Positions 6,701-14,591 of a stretch of 19,990 bases of DNA are shown here, in pieces. The translations under genes were made by a program, and so were the position numbers. Each line of letters opens with the position of its first letter. The stretch's first letter is position 1. This stretch comes from Comamonadaceae bacterium (lineage in GTDB: Bacteria > Pseudomonadota > Gammaproteobacteria > Burkholderiales > Burkholderiaceae_C). The DNA is taken from positions 1-19,990 of the forward strand of contig JAIXXW010000387.1 of the NCBI GenBank assembly GCA_027490555.1. The letters are read 5' to 3'. The notes beneath the pieces were generated by a model, which had not been told where the DNA came from, made no database searches, and saw nothing but the letters and a program-made list of their open reading frames with translations.

Positions 6701-9700
6701 CACATTCGTCAATCGGTCCTGTCCGGCCAGTTGGGTGCCCGCAGCGGTGTAATTGACCAGGATCTGGTTGCCATTGCCCACGATGTTGAGCGGTGATTGC
6801 GACCAGCTGTTGCCGACGAACACACCGTCGCTCCAGGGCTGTTGGTAGCCAGCCGCCGTCAATGTGACCTCGTCATTGCCGCCTTGCAACCACAAGAACA
6901 TGCCAACACCACCAGCGAAGACATCGGTTGCAGAAGAAGTCAGGCGTCCTGTGACCACGTCTCTGACGTTGAGCACACCCTGGATTTCCTCGATGCCGCT
7001 GTAGGTGTCGGTGCCCGCGTTGGCCTCCACGGCGGTGCGGGTACTCAGATCGATCTGAACACCACTGGAGCCGAAGTAACGCAAACGGTCATAGTCGCCC
7101 GTGGTCGACAGCCAGGGCAGTCGCCGCGTTTCACCACCGTCGATCGTGTCGTTGCCCGCACGGCCCGAAAGGTAGTCATTGCCCAAACCACCACGCAGGA
7201 CGTCGTCGGCGTTGCCACCGTCCAGGGTGTCGTTGCCCAACCCACCAATCAAACTGTCTGCATTGGGCGTGCCAAACAGCAGGTCGCTGTTCGAGTAATT
7301 GGTGAAAGCATCGGCCTTGCGGATGAGCACACCAAAATCGCTGTCAGGGTCCAGGTTGTTGCTGAAGAACGTGTCATTCACCGAGAACTGCAGTGCCACC
7401 GCGCCTTGTGGCACCTGGACCTGGGTGATGCCACCCACCACATAGAAGTCTTCAGCCACATCGGTCACCCGGCCCGATGTCTGGGTGGATGTGGTGTAGG
7501 GCAGGAAAGTGACCGGTGCCACAGGCATGCCATTGGCATCGACAAACCGCGCCAGCAAGGATGTGGCGGTGTCAGTGAAAGTCACGCCATTGGTGTCGAC
7601 GCCCACCCCATGCTGGAAATCTCCTCGCCTTGACAGGGTCAGGATGTCCCCAGGCACCACCGCCGCCTGACTCAGCGCCACCTGTGTGGGCGAAGGTGCA
7701 GGGTCAGGTGAATTGGTCGAGGTCAAATCGGCCAACCAGGTGCCAGCAGGATTGACATTGACAAACAAGCCATCGGTCACCACCGTGGGCTTGAACCGCA
7801 CATGGTTGCCGTAAGGGTTCGCAGGGTCATAGACCAGCTCATGCACTTCGTAGGCGCCGACCATTTCCAGGACACCCACCTTGTCGCTCGAAGAGCGCAC
7901 GGTCACCCGCGTGATGTTTTCCTCGGGCACATAGACCAGATTGAGTTGCGAAATGCTGGAGATGGGACCGAACTCGTTGACATTGAAGACGACCTGGTCA
8001 TCCATCCCCAGGCCCTGGGTGCGCACTGTGCTGCTCTTCCAGCCTGTGAAGTTGATCCAATCGGCGCCGCCGGAGCGCAGGTCCAGATCCACATGGTTGG
8101 CCCAGATCTCGAACTGTTCGTTGTTGGATGAGGCCACCACGTCGTAGTCGCCCAGCCAGAGTCGCCAACGGTTGACATCCGAGTAGGTGACGCTGGTGTT
8201 GGCGTCGACCGCGATGACACCCTGATTGCCCCCAAGCGTCATCTGCATGGCGCCTTCGACAAAAAAGTCGATGGTGGCCAGTTGGCTGGTATTGCCCACC
8301 ACAGTGTCATGCCCGGCGCCGGGACGCATGTTCCAGATGAAGGCGGTCTGGGTGTTGCCCGCAAAACTGACGTAATCGTTGGTCGGTCCACTCCAGAAGG
8401 TGAGGTCAGGCGGGTTGTTGAGGGCGGCACCGGTCAGTCCGCCCGCTTTCACCGTGTCGATACCACCGAAGGGATCGCGCATCTGGTAAGGGGCGAGCGT
8501 CACCCCATCGCGCGTGATCGTTTGAGTGCTGAAGTTGCCGATCAGGCCGGGTTGCGTCGATGTGGCGCCGTACCATTCGATCTGGGACGCACTCCAGTGG
8601 TTGTTGATCCGGCCGAAATCCAGCGTGTCGTTGCCGGAAGAAAGCCTGACCTCCTGGTGTCCCCCCGTGGCCAGCACGTACTCTTGCTCATTGGCAAATT
8701 GCAGTTTTTCCACCCCGATGAGGGTGTCGGTGCCGTCGCGTCCCGCGACCGTATCGGTGACGACGATGCCGCCTGTCGCGTAGTTGATCGTGAGGGTGTA
8801 TTGGTCAAGCCGCCCGCTGAAGCTGGCGGTGTCAACGCCGCCTTGGCCGTCGATGGTGTCATCGCCACCATCGCCCACAAACACGTTGTCCTCGCCATTG
8901 CCTGTGAGGGTGTCGTTGCCGGCAATGGAGCCGTGAACCTCTTCGATGTTCATCAGGAAATCGGTGCCCTGCGAGTCGCTGATGAACTGGGGAGCGAACT
9001 GCATGCCGAGGTTGACGCTGACGGGATCGACCGAGAGCCGGAAATCCAGCCTGTCCTTGCCACCACCGCCGTCGACCGTGTCGTTGCCGCCCTCTGGACG
9101 GAAAATCTCACGGCCCTCGCTGCCATACAAACGGTCGTCGGCATTCGTGGCCCGAACCTGGTTCACGCCGGTGAAGGTGTCCAGCCCGGCATCGTGCCCT
9201 TCGACGGTGCCCGCGCCAACGCCGGTGAAAGTCACCGTGATGGGGGCCTCCGACTCGTGCAGATAGGACAGGCGTGTCTGGTTGTTGCCGGTGATGGTGT
9301 CGTTGCCTGCACCAGGTCGAACTTCAAAAAACTTACCTGTCACGGTGCCTAGCGGACCATATCCGTTGAACTGGCTGCCCGCCCAAGCACTGGTGATGGT
9401 GAACGTGTCATCGAACTCCGTGCCCTTGACGGAATCGATGTTGATCAAGGTATCGGTGCCCACCGAGGCGTCGCCTGTCACCTGCCCTTTGGCTGAGGCT
9501 GGAGCGCTTTGCAGTGTGGCGGTGTAGGCATTGCCAGACAGCACAGGCGTGGGGCTGGCGTCAATCGAGCTCATCCCCATCACCACCTGGATGGGGCCCG
9601 TGGCCTGGTTGTAGGAGACGACGTTGAAGTCCACACCAGAGATGCCGCGCACAACGCCGTCGGTGACACGCTGCGTGCCAATGAGCAGGTCATTGCCAAT

Positions 9701-12700
9701 GCCACCCCACAGCACATTGGTGCCCAGACCGCCGGTGAGGGTGTCGTCGCCATCGAAGCCATTGAGGGTTTCTCTGCCATCGCCACCGGTCAGGCTGTCG
9801 TTGTACCAGGAGCCACTGATCACTTCGAGGTTGCGCAGCACGTCCGTGCCCTCGCTGGCGCTGATGAATTGCGCCTCCGTGGTGGCCAAGGACACCGTGA
9901 CGCCCTCGGCCGCACTGAAGTATTCCACCCGGTCGGCTGTGCCTTCGCCGCCATCCACGGTGTCGTTGCCACCCGCCGGACGGAAGATCTGGTCGCCGAT
10001 GCCGCCTTGCAGGGAGTCGTTGCCAGCAGAGCCACGCACCTGCATCACGCCAGAGAAAGTGTCCACTTCGGCACCGCGCGTGGCGGTCCCGCTGCCTTCG
10101 ACCGTGGCGCTGAACACCACATTGACGGCGGTGCTGGCATCGCTGTAGCCAATGCGCGTCACGCCATTGCCGACTATGGTGTCGTTGCCAAGACCGCCTG
10201 TGACTTCCATGTGCTGGCCTTCACGGAACTGGCTGCCGTCCCAGCTGTTGTAGACCGTGAAGGTGTCGGCAAAGGCGGTTCCGATAACACGGTCGACGTG
10301 GACGAGGGTGTCTGTGCCGACCGTGGCATCGCCCACGACCCGCCCGACACTGACCGTGCCATCGGCAGAGCCGAACGTGGCGGTGATGGCGGCGGTGGCC
10401 GCAGAATAACTGGCAGTGGTGTAGTCGCCCTGTGCTGCGGACAGCCCCCGGGTGCCACCCGTCAAGGTGTCGTCGCCCGCGCCACCTACCAGGGTGTTGG
10501 TGCCTTCGCCACCGTCCAGAATGTCATTGCCACCTGATCCACTCAGGGAGTCATTGCCCGACAGGCCAACGATCCAGTCGGCGCTTGCGCTGCCCGTGAG
10601 GGTGTCGTTACCCGCAGTGCCCATGACCACGTTGAAGTTCGAGGCCTGGATTTGCGCGTCCTGAAAGCGCAGCACTTCGATGTTGCTGAGCAGGTCGGTG
10701 CCTTCAAAGGCGGTCCAGCTGCCGGTGGTCGTGTCGAACGAGGGCGCACCACGCAGATCGCGCACCACCAGCTGACCGGGCATCGTGGTGCTCGGCTGGA
10801 TGTCAAAGTCGGCCAGACGGCCGTTGAAGACCGCCGTGTCCTGGCCATCGCCACCGTCGATGGTGTCGTTGCCACCGGCACCTTCGATCACATTGACCTG
10901 GGCATTGCCGGTGATGGTGTCGCTGTGCATGCCACCACGCACGTTCTCCATGTTGAGCAGAACGTCCACGCCCCCTTGTCCATCGTTGAGCGCGCTGCCC
11001 TGAACCAGGTCAACCTGAATGCCTGTGCCCGCCTGGTTGTACTCGGCCCAGTCGTTGCCCAAACCACCGTCGATGGTGTCGTTGCCTGCACGGCCATCCA
11101 GGACATCGTTGCCAGCGCCGCCGACAATCGTGTCGGCAAAAGACGAGCCTTCCACCCCGGTCACGCCCTGCAGCACATCGATGTCGCCCCAGCCGTCGCG
11201 GGCGGAACCGCTGAAGCCGTTGGGGATGGTGCTGCCCACAGCACCGACCCAGCCACCCAGCATCACATGAACCGCAGCAGGGTCCTGGTCGTATTGGACT
11301 TCGGTGTAAGCGCTGCCAGCCGTGACACGGTCAGCCCCTCGGCGGCCATTGAAATAAAACTCTGAACTGCCGCCCTGCACCGTGTCATCGAATTGGCTGC
11401 CCTGGATGTTTTCGATCCCGATCAGGGTGTCGAAGGAACGGCTTTCGGTGTTGGTCAGCGGATCGGTCCAGACGTAGCCGTCTTGCACCTGCCCGCTGGT
11501 TTGGCGCATGTCCACCGCGATGCCATTGATGGACTGCAGGTACATGGCAAAGTCATAACCACCGCCGCCATTGATCGTGTCGTTGCCGGCCAGGCCGGTG
11601 AAGTATTCAAAACCGCTGCGGTCGGTGGTACGCCCTTGCCCACCGCCCATCAACAGATCGGCGTTGCTGGTGGCGCGCACCTCGGAGATGCCGCCCATCA
11701 GCACATCACGGCCAAGCGTGGCAGCGTAGGCCCCCGTGGTTTTGTCCGCCTCCAGGCGCGCATCGGCGAAGCCTGCGGCCAGGTCGATCACCAACGGCAT
11801 GGGGACCGATTCGTAGTTGATGCGGGTATTGCCGTTGCCGTAAATGGTGTCGTTGCCACCGCGAGGGATGAATTCGTTGAGGGCGTTGTTGGTGCTGCCC
11901 TGGTTGACCACATCGCTGATGCCCTTGACGAAACCACGCGCATCGTAAATGTCATCAAAGCGTGTTCCGCCGATGTTTTCGATGCTGCGCAGTGTGTCGG
12001 TGCCCTGTGTGGCTGTGGTGACAAAACCAGAGGCCAGATTGACATCAATGCCCTCCAGACTCTCAGATCCGTAATCGGCACGGTCGTAGCCGGATCGGCC
12101 ATCGATGTGGTCGTTGCCCCCTAAGCCATTGAAGATCTCGATGTCGTTGTTGGCGCCTCCGAGCATGGTGTCGTTCATCCAGGTGCCTGTGACCGCGCGC
12201 ACACCTGAAAAAGTGATGGTGCCGTTGTAGACGGGCGCGTTGCTGACGGTCCGATAGAGGTTGGAGACATCGACCGTTTTTTCGGTGGTCAAAGAGCCGG
12301 CCAGATCGATGTTCAAGCCGAGTCCGTTGCTGCTGCCGTTGACGGTGCTGAAGTCCAGCGTCACGCTGCCATTGCCGCGCACCGTGTCACTGCCGCCATA
12401 GCCCACCAGCGCGGTGAAGGACCCCGTGCCCGAATACTGGTTGTGCAGCATGACGGTCGTGGAAATGCCGTACTGGTTGAGCGTGGCGTTTGTGAAATCC
12501 AGCACATCGTCGAATGAGGTGGTGCCCACAGTGCCGACATGGGTGAGCTGGTCGGTCCCTGCCTGCTGATTCCCATTGGCGGCGTAATTCACCGTGGCTG
12601 TGGCACCCGAATACACCGCGTTGATGGCCGTGCTGGACCAGTGGTAGCCCACGGTGGCGCCACCCGCCATGAAGAGCATGGAGGGGCCATAGGGCGTGAT

Positions 12701-14482
12701 GTTGACCGTGTCGCTGCCGCCACGCAGGTACAGGTACATGCTGCTGGAGCCACCATTGAAGAAATCGGCCACACTGGCACTGGTGCGACCGGTGATCTGG
12801 TCTGGCGCATTGGCACCACCCTGAATTTCCTCGATGTTGACGTAGCTGTCCAGCCCTGTTTCATTCGTGACGGTGACGGTACGGCTGGTGAGGTTGGCCG
12901 TGATGCCGGCCGAGCTCGTGTAATCGAGCCGGTCGTAGTCGGCCGAAGTCCCGGTGAACCAGGCCTGACGGCGCTGCTCGCCGCCGTCGATGGTGTCATC
13001 GCCTGCATTGCCATAAAAATAGTCATCACCCAGCCCCCCCTGGAGCAGGTCATTGCCATTGCCGCCAATGAGGGCGTCATTGCCCGCCCCGGCCACCAGG
13101 GTGTCGTTGCCATCGCTGCCCGACAGCCTTTCTGGACCAGCGGTGCCCGGCAGGCTGTCATTGCCGGTGGTGCCGTTGATGTTGCTGGTGTGAACCAGAC
13201 GGCCATCGTTGCGCCCGTTGTTGGGGGTGTTGGTGATCCGCAGGTTGTTGATGTTGACCACCCCATCAAGGGTGACCGAGAAATCCGACCCCGCCACGGT
13301 GTCATAACCCAGGAACACTGTGGCCGAGGACTGGCCCTGCACCAGCAGCACCTGCCCCTGGGTCAGGCTCGCGGACGAGCCGCTGGTCAGCAAGGTGGTG
13401 CCCAGGCTGAAGCCCAGGTTGCTGAAAACCAGTTCGTTGGAGTCGATGGTGAAATCGGTGATGCGGTCCTGGCCTTCTGCGCTCAGCATGCCCAGGTCCG
13501 ATGCGTTGTAGGCAAAGCTGTCGTAGCCCCAACCACCGGTCATGAGGTCAGCGCCGCCATTGCCGTTGATCCAGTCGCTTTGGGTTGAGCCTGTGAGCGT
13601 GTCCGCACCCTGGGTGCCCCCCAAACTCACACGCCCGGCCGTGACTGTGGCAGCACTGACAATGGCACCCTTGTCGCCCGTGATGTCGATGCGGATGCTG
13701 CTGTTGGGGGTCAGCCCCTGGTAGGCGTCGTCACCCAGTGTCACCACCTGGTTGACCGTATTCTCGGGATTGATCGTGATGTTCTCGATGCCCCTGAGTC
13801 GGGAATCGGAGGAAAGGGCTTGGCCTGAACTGCGGGTATTGATCGTGAGCGTGTCCCATCCGGCACCGCCGTCAATGGAGTCTCCAGTCCAGGGGAGGTT
13901 GACGGTGATCTGGTCGTTGCCAGCGCCTGCCATGATGGTGTCCACACCGTTCACGGCCATGATGGTGTCGTCTCCGTCCGTGCCTGGCATCGAACTGGGC
14001 GCATCCAGTTCCAGCACCTCCAAAACCACAACCCCACGGGTGGACCCACTGTCGCCACCGTTGGTGCTGACGATGCCGGTCGAGAGGTTGACCAGTTCAT
14101 GGACATTGGCACTACTCAGGGTGGACGAGGCAAAAGACTGGTTGAGATTGATGCCCACAGGGGGGGCTAAGGCCAGGGCTGACTTGAGGGCCAGCAGCTC
14201 CGCTGTGGTGGGCAAGACCAGGGTGAAAGGCCCAATGACCACCGAGCGCTGGTTGTCCACGCCTGCACTCACCGACGCGCTGTCAAACACGTCACGGCCG
14301 CCATTGAAGAGTTGGTCCAGGCTGGCGTGTGACAGGGCATCACCCGCATCGAACACGCTGTTGCGCGAGAGATCGAGCAGCGCGTAGGTCTTGCCATTGG
14401 CCAAGTCGATGGGCTGAATCAGACGCAGGTCGATGCCCGACCATGTACCCAGATTAAGTTCTTCCGTGTTATTCGTGCTCAT
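3761..14482 (-). CDS. Giant RTX exoprotein/adhesin (3573 residues) with lectin-like and dockerin-like domains
   Basis: A leaderless, acidic, cysteine-poor 3573-residue protein, probably exported by a type I system and folded by calcium outside the cell. Order: an N-terminal domain (1-165; GIDLRLIQPIDLANGKTYAL, LPTTAELLALK) of a kind seen at the start of other large repeat exoproteins; RTX region (167-410) with an ITDF segment; block A (about 433-1281); tandem blocks C1 and C2 (about 1320-1880); a less repetitive region (about 1935-2260); a LecA-like lectin domain (2268-2389); block B (about 2400-3210), homologous to A; and a C-terminal module (about 3218-3573) with the loop DVTGDDRVTSGD at 3454-3465, ending LGAPVAQWIL. 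GGxGxDxxx nonapeptides are scattered throughout, most densely in three clusters. No protease, lipase or other catalytic motif is apparent. A role in adhesion or matrix building is inferred. ATG 14482 has AGAAGGTG just upstream. Confidence 0.93.
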   Translation of the reverse strand: MSTNNTEELNLGTWSGIDLRLIQPIDLANGKTYALLDLSRNSVFDAGDALSHASLDQLFNGGRDVFDSASVSAGVDNQRSVVIGPFTLVLPTTAELLALKSALALAPPVGINLNQSFASSTLSSANVHELVNLSTGIVSTNGGDSGSTRGVVVLEVLELDAPSSMPGTDGDDTIMAVNGVDTIMAGAGNDQITVNLPWTGDSIDGGAGWDTLTINTRSSGQALSSDSRLRGIENITINPENTVNQVVTLGDDAYQGLTPNSSIRIDITGDKGAIVSAATVTAGRVSLGGTQGADTLTGSTQSDWINGNGGADLMTGGWGYDSFAYNASDLGMLSAEGQDRITDFTIDSNELVFSNLGFSLGTTLLTSGSSASLTQGQVLLVQGQSSATVFLGYDTVAGSDFSVTLDGVVNINNLRITNTPNNGRNDGRLVHTSNINGTTGNDSLPGTAGPERLSGSDGNDTLVAGAGNDALIGGNGNDLLQGGLGDDYFYGNAGDDTIDGGEQRRQAWFTGTSADYDRLDYTSSAGITANLTSRTVTVTNETGLDSYVNIEEIQGGANAPDQITGRTSASVADFFNGGSSSMYLYLRGGSDTVNITPYGPSMLFMAGGATVGYHWSSTAINAVYSGATATVNYAANGNQQAGTDQLTHVGTVGTTSFDDVLDFTNATLNQYGISTTVMLHNQYSGTGSFTALVGYGGSDTVRGNGSVTLDFSTVNGSSNGLGLNIDLAGSLTTEKTVDVSNLYRTVSNAPVYNGTITFSGVRAVTGTWMNDTMLGGANNDIEIFNGLGGNDHIDGRSGYDRADYGSESLEGIDVNLASGFVTTATQGTDTLRSIENIGGTRFDDIYDARGFVKGISDVVNQGSTNNALNEFIPRGGNDTIYGNGNTRINYESVPMPLVIDLAAGFADARLEADKTTGAYAATLGRDVLMGGISEVRATSNADLLMGGGQGRTTDRSGFEYFTGLAGNDTINGGGGYDFAMYLQSINGIAVDMRQTSGQVQDGYVWTDPLTNTESRSFDTLIGIENIQGSQFDDTVQGGSSEFYFNGRRGADRVTAGSAYTEVQYDQDPAAVHVMLGGWVGAVGSTIPNGFSGSARDGWGDIDVLQGVTGVEGSSFADTIVGGAGNDVLDGRAGNDTIDGGLGNDWAEYNQAGTGIQVDLVQGSALNDGQGGVDVLLNMENVRGGMHSDTITGNAQVNVIEGAGGNDTIDGGDGQDTAVFNGRLADFDIQPSTTMPGQLVVRDLRGAPSFDTTTGSWTAFEGTDLLSNIEVLRFQDAQIQASNFNVVMGTAGNDTLTGSASADWIVGLSGNDSLSGSGGNDILDGGEGTNTLVGGAGDDTLTGGTRGLSAAQGDYTTASYSAATAAITATFGSADGTVSVGRVVGDATVGTDTLVHVDRVIGTAFADTFTVYNSWDGSQFREGQHMEVTGGLGNDTIVGNGVTRIGYSDASTAVNVVFSATVEGSGTATRGAEVDTFSGVMQVRGSAGNDSLQGGIGDQIFRPAGGNDTVDGGEGTADRVEYFSAAEGVTVSLATTEAQFISASEGTDVLRNLEVISGSWYNDSLTGGDGRETLNGFDGDDTLTGGLGTNVLWGGIGNDLLIGTQRVTDGVVRGISGVDFNVVSYNQATGPIQVVMGMSSIDASPTPVLSGNAYTATLQSAPASAKGQVTGDASVGTDTLINIDSVKGTEFDDTFTITSAWAGSQFNGYGPLGTVTGKFFEVRPGAGNDTITGNNQTRLSYLHESEAPITVTFTGVGAGTVEGHDAGLDTFTGVNQVRATNADDRLYGSEGREIFRPEGGNDTVDGGGGKDRLDFRLSVDPVSVNLGMQFAPQFISDSQGTDFLMNIEEVHGSIAGNDTLTGNGEDNVFVGDGGDDTIDGQGGVDTASFSGRLDQYTLTINYATGGIVVTDTVAGRDGTDTLIGVEKLQFANEQEYVLATGGHQEVRLSSGNDTLDFGRINNHWSASQIEWYGATSTQPGLIGNFSTQTITRDGVTLAPYQMRDPFGGIDTVKAGGLTGAALNNPPDLTFWSGPTNDYVSFAGNTQTAFIWNMRPGAGHDTVVGNTSQLATIDFFVEGAMQMTLGGNQGVIAVDANTSVTYSDVNRWRLWLGDYDVVASSNNEQFEIWANHVDLDLRSGGADWINFTGWKSSTVRTQGLGMDDQVVFNVNEFGPISSISQLNLVYVPEENITRVTVRSSSDKVGVLEMVGAYEVHELVYDPANPYGNHVRFKPTVVTDGLFVNVNPAGTWLADLTSTNSPDPAPSPTQVALSQAAVVPGDILTLSRRGDFQHGVGVDTNGVTFTDTATSLLARFVDANGMPVAPVTFLPYTTSTQTSGRVTDVAEDFYVVGGITQVQVPQGAVALQFSVNDTFFSNNLDPDSDFGVLIRKADAFTNYSNSDLLFGTPNADSLIGGLGNDTLDGGNADDVLRGGLGNDYLSGRAGNDTIDGGETRRLPWLSTTGDYDRLRYFGSSGVQIDLSTRTAVEANAGTDTYSGIEEIQGVLNVRDVVTGRLTSSATDVFAGGVGMFLWLQGGNDEVTLTAAGYQQPWSDGVFVGNSWSQSPLNIVGNGNQILVNYTAAGTQLAGQDRLTNVGWVSDGRFNDTINLSQLTFNHLGYITDPLVGSSYNTVSAGYGGSDTVIGNGQTTLSLSAISASLNGNGARVDLSLPSADLSNLTGASAPMGTLTFSGVRNVHGTQFNDTLIGGADDGFESFRGDVGDDFIDGRTGWDRADYRNATSAITVNMAAGTVASTSSGNDTLRSIEAIRGTSFDDVYDARGLTGGSTSTTANVTSHWSAQNEFSPEGGDDVIHGNGVTRLSYELAMTGVHVDLGDGVAYGLYDPNNAAQAQLAELTVGNDEFDGVSDVRGSAYDDMLVGGGQGRVNQIFRVEFFRGGAGNDTIDGGAGIDWAQYDSSPSRIVVDMGLAQGQVVNDGWGFSDTLINIENVLGSMYDDVVTGGDRNMNFSGSGGNDRFVGNTNWWNNVFYTADATGVEVRLQGWVGATGGLDAGFTGSARDGWGNIDQFSGVTGVTGSAFNDSIYGGSGNDSLDGRGGSDYIDGGAGFDWVNYTAATVPVHVDLAQGRAHDDGQGMGQQSPAAQVDADTLLNIEAVRGGMVGDRLIGDAGDNWFEGNAGNDTIAGGAGNDVAIYTGNRSNYNVYQISDGRWIVEDLRPEAVFDPSGVWTFSNGTDNLHGVETARFWDGDISLSQTPPPPVSPEMSGLVYHWRSHAVMSGVNLNIRYEGASTAPGADSPLFQLRNVQTSASGYTAELWADLPVNSEYMELNLNLGNIGTSSFTASNLPTGWLAESTFSQGELRYAGIGFSALAPQSIKLGDLGLQGVSPTALPTLTFISGSAGDGSVNDPNMPSYQVNLNAMQRTSDANGNYQYGSLLSGQYEMQASLAVGNAVTSVTALDALAALKLASGRNPNTDPDGTGPQTAAPVSPYQLIAADVTGDDRVTSGDALAILKMAVRRSDALAPEWRFVSENHDFWNDPVNGVQSLNISRSNVAYDEVFHVDVQGVTEANLVGILTGDVNGSWNPPANSNATVLPDSYFQDLATRLGAPVAQWIL
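3764..4826 (-). other. Dockerin-containing C-terminal module, copy 2
   Basis: Roughly residues 3218-3573 of the giant. It has the same motif order as copy 1: SGLVYHWRSHAVMSGVNLNI, DALAALKLASGRNPN, PVSPYQLIAADV, the calcium loop DVTGDDRVTSGD, DALAILKMA, EWRFVSENHDF, LVGILTGDVNGSW, and SYFQDLATRLGAPVAQWIL at the end. Compared with copy 1 it carries about 120 extra residues between the first strands and the first helix, and its loop has Asp where the canonical dockerin glycine sits. Likely calcium binding and possibly part of the export signal. Confidence 0.8.
4852..7285 (-). repeat. Block B: second copy of ~830-residue RTX beta-roll block
   Basis: Residues about 2400-3210 of the giant. It is collinear with block A at 10637-13185. 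Landmarks in order: DTIDGGETRRLPW then GDYDRLRY; DTYSGIEEIQG; GYGGSDTVIGNGQTTL; GTLTFSGVRNVHGTQFNDT; GWDRADY; FDDVYDARG; NEFSPEGGDDVIHGNG; GGGQGR; GFTGSARDGWGNID; NDGQG; and a closing VETARFWDGDISLSQ. Similarity is clear along the whole length but divergent, so the duplication is old. Confidence 0.85.
7130..7273 (-). repeat. RTX nonapeptide cluster at start of block B
   Basis: Consecutive calcium-binding nonapeptides GGxGxDxxx: ADSLIGGLGNDTLDGG, DDVLRGGLGNDYLSG, RAGNDTIDGGE. This is one of the three dense parallel beta-roll stretches of the giant. Confidence 0.9.
7316..7681 (-). other. LecA (PA-IL)-like lectin domain in the giant
   Basis: Residues 2268-2389, about the 121-residue length of Pseudomonas LecA. 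It begins VALSQAAVVPGDILTLSRRG, matching LecA's N-P-G-D-V-I-T-I strand, and closes with QGAVALQFSVND, then SNN, then DFGVLIRK. This parallels LecA's QGAITLIYND ... NNSGSFSVNIGK. In LecA these Asp and Asn residues bind the calcium that holds galactose; the equivalents here are Asp2370, Asn2375 and Asn2376, with a two-residue shorter loop. The position of LecA Tyr36 appears to hold His. Galactoside binding is therefore plausible but not certain. Confidence 0.6.
8843..9740 (-). repeat. Block C2: tandem RTX block, second copy
   Basis: Homologous to C1 next to it. Shared landmarks in order: GGLGTNVLWGG, DASVGTDTLINID, GTEFDDTFTITSAWAGSQF, GNDTITGN, LDTFTGVNQVRA, REIFRPEGGNDTVDGG, APQFISDSQGTDFLMNIEEVHGS, and GDGGDDTIDG at the end. 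C2 has a longer insert after the first nonapeptides than C1. Confidence 0.82.
9741..10525 (-). repeat. Block C1: tandem RTX block, first copy
   Basis: Landmarks that recur in C2: GEGTNTLVGG, DATVGTDTLVHVD, GTAFADTFTVYNSWDGSQF, GNDTIVGN, VDTFSGVMQVRG, DQIFRPAGGNDTVDGG, EAQFISASEGTDVLRNLEVISGS, and FDGDDTLTGG. The centre-to-centre offset to C2 is about 860 bp. Confidence 0.82.
10447..10628 (-). repeat. RTX nonapeptide cluster between block A and C1
   Basis: Dense calcium-binding nonapeptides: GTAGNDTLTG, LSGNDSLSGSGGNDILDGG, VGGAGDDTLTGG. Confidence 0.9.
10637..13185 (-). repeat. Block A: first copy of ~830-residue RTX beta-roll block
   Basis: Residues about 433-1281 of the giant. Landmarks paired with block B: DTIDGGEQRRQAW then ADYDRLDY; DSYVNIEEIQG; GYGGSDTVRGNGSVTL; GTITFSGVRAVTGTWMNDT; GYDRADY; FDDIYDARG; NEFIPRGGNDTIYGNG; GGGQGR; GFSGSARDGWGDID; NDGQG; and IEVLRFQDAQIQ at the end. 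The offset to block B falls from about 5.9 kb at the start to about 5.76 kb at the GSARDGWG motif. Confidence 0.85.
12976..13185 (-). repeat. RTX nonapeptide cluster at start of block A
   Basis: Six nearly uninterrupted nonapeptides, including GSDGNDTLVAGAGNDALIGG, NGNDLLQGGLGDDYFYG and NAGDDTIDGGE. This is the longest regular beta-roll stretch in the window. Confidence 0.92.
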
Positions 14483-14591
14483 ATGACACCTTCTGTGCGT
14501 TGCAATGCGTGAAATGGATTGGGGCGAAAGCAGGCATCGCCGTCAATTCGAAAAAATGAAACCAGTTAGTCATGGTCGGATCAGACGACCA
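14483..14591 (-). promoter_or_regulatory. Gap before giant RTX gene: hairpin at stop codon, weak promoter-like box
   Basis: This is the largest gap in the exoprotein cluster (98 bp). A 6-bp inverted repeat TGGTCG/CGACCA with a seven-base loop (14591-14573) spans the stop codon of the upstream gene. About 12 bases further a TTTCATTTTTT run follows, too far away for a standard terminator. Downstream, TTGACG resembles a -35 box, but 17-18 bases on only CCCAAT/CCAATC is found, not a convincing -10. Partial attenuation or a weak internal promoter is possible; read-through seems more likely. Confidence 0.3.
14487..14494 (-). promoter_or_regulatory. Ribosome binding site of the giant RTX gene
   Basis: AGAAGGTG on the minus strand ends four bases before ATG 14482, giving an AAGG core at good spacing and fixing that start. 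No second in-frame ATG nearby has a comparable site. Confidence 0.75.

Noticed and set aside
8800..13200. Regularly recurring plus-strand motif resembling gttgcc...ccgtcgatggtgtcgttgcc, CRISPR-like at first sight
   Set aside because: Spacing is irregular, copies are degenerate and all encode GGxGxDxxx RTX nonapeptides in frame; there are no unique spacers or cas genes.
3761..14482. Toxin call (RTX haemolysin/leukotoxin) for the giant
   Set aside because: RTX repeats are present but there is no hydrophobic pore-forming region, no acylation-type gene beside it and no enzymatic domain; adhesin-like architecture is more consistent.
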